From Myripristis murdjan (taxonomy: Eukaryota; Chordata; Actinopteri; Holocentriformes; Holocentridae), in contig NC_043990.1 in assembly GCF_902150065.1 (NCBI RefSeq), positions 6,743,276 to 6,807,275 on the forward strand: a stretch of DNA of 64,000 nt, given 5' to 3'. The notes under the pieces are model-generated. The model worked only from the letters and a program-made list of their open reading frames with translations. It did no database searches and was not told where the DNA came from. The first letter of the stretch is position 1. Every line of letters begins with the position of its first letter. A program made the translations under genes and the position numbers. Below, piece after piece: positions 63,404-64,000 of the stretch.

Positions 63404-64000
63404 GTAAATAAGAGCCGGCGGACGGTACCGCCACAATCTGCGTTAGAAATGTGCGGCGGAAATGCTCTTTTTTTGGCGTTTTACTTTCACTGCCGCCGCC
63501 GGCTACCTGCTCTCAGCCCTCGGTGGAGACCCGCAGCCTGAGCGTGATGTCAGCCGCCTTTCAAATATTGTTCATTTCCACAAGCGGCCGGGTTTAATTT
63601 TCCGTGCTGCGTTGTTCCACCGCACGGATCGATACCGGCCGAGATGTGACGCCGATTTCACGCCGATCGATGCGGGCGATTAGCCAGGACTCTCCGGCCC
63701 ACTTGGCTCCGCTGACAGAGGCTGATATCCTCTTTTCGCAGTGAAACTAATCTTTTTTTCAAACAGGACTCTGGGATTTTCAGGCTGACTGTTGTGACAG
63801 ATTAATGTCCGCCGCTGGGGTCAAAAGCTGCAAACATGCGTTTGCACATTATTGATCTGCAAACAGTGTGTGGATTCTGGGCGTAGTGTTGGAAAATTAA
63901 GCCAAAGGTTCACAAAGTTTCTCTTATCAATCCCTGACTAAATCCCGAATTACAGCCCAGCCCCCTAATCCCGTTAGATTTTGTGCCATCTGAGGTGTTT

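Overview
The window is nuclear DNA of a bony fish, most likely an advanced teleost. The protein-coding genes are spliced, with compact introns, and resemble vertebrate families. Teleost-type LINE 3' ends, MITEs, long CA/CT/AT microsatellites and AT-rich intergenic DNA fill the rest. Six genes can be supported by exon chains whose reading phases all agree.

Layout. 1-7.9 kb: no recognisable gene; it holds a Tigger-like MITE, an orphan CpG-rich promoter-like segment near 3.76-4.48 kb and a LINE 3' end. 7.95-14.4 kb (minus): ccdc106, seven coding exons, one intron with a GC donor. 14.9-18.7 kb (plus): tmem238, probably sharing a divergent promoter with ccdc106. 18.7-31.1 kb: a gene desert with LINE fossils, a 15-bp minisatellite and long simple repeats. 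31.1-34.3 kb (plus): visinin-type recoverin, three exons, 192 residues. 38.3-45.2 kb (minus): a GSG1-family four-transmembrane protein (closest to GSG1L2) with an unusual glycine-rich tail. 53.5-61.0 kb (minus): an epsin, nine coding exons and 928 residues, with an intact-looking ENTH domain, no visible ubiquitin-interacting motif and an array of about 30 DPF motifs. 63.3 kb (plus): first exon of necap1, head-to-head with the epsin and running off the window.

How the genes relate. Epsin and NECAP1 both work in clathrin-mediated endocytosis and share an intergenic region under 1 kb. From memory of human maps, CCDC106, TMEM238 and EPN1 lie on 19q13.42, while TMEM238L, RCVRN, GSG1L2 and EPN2 lie on 17p. 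The window therefore looks like one copy of an ancient duplicated block that keeps visinin, which mammals lost. The most unusual item is the epsin. Comparisons with protein families are from memory; no searches were run.
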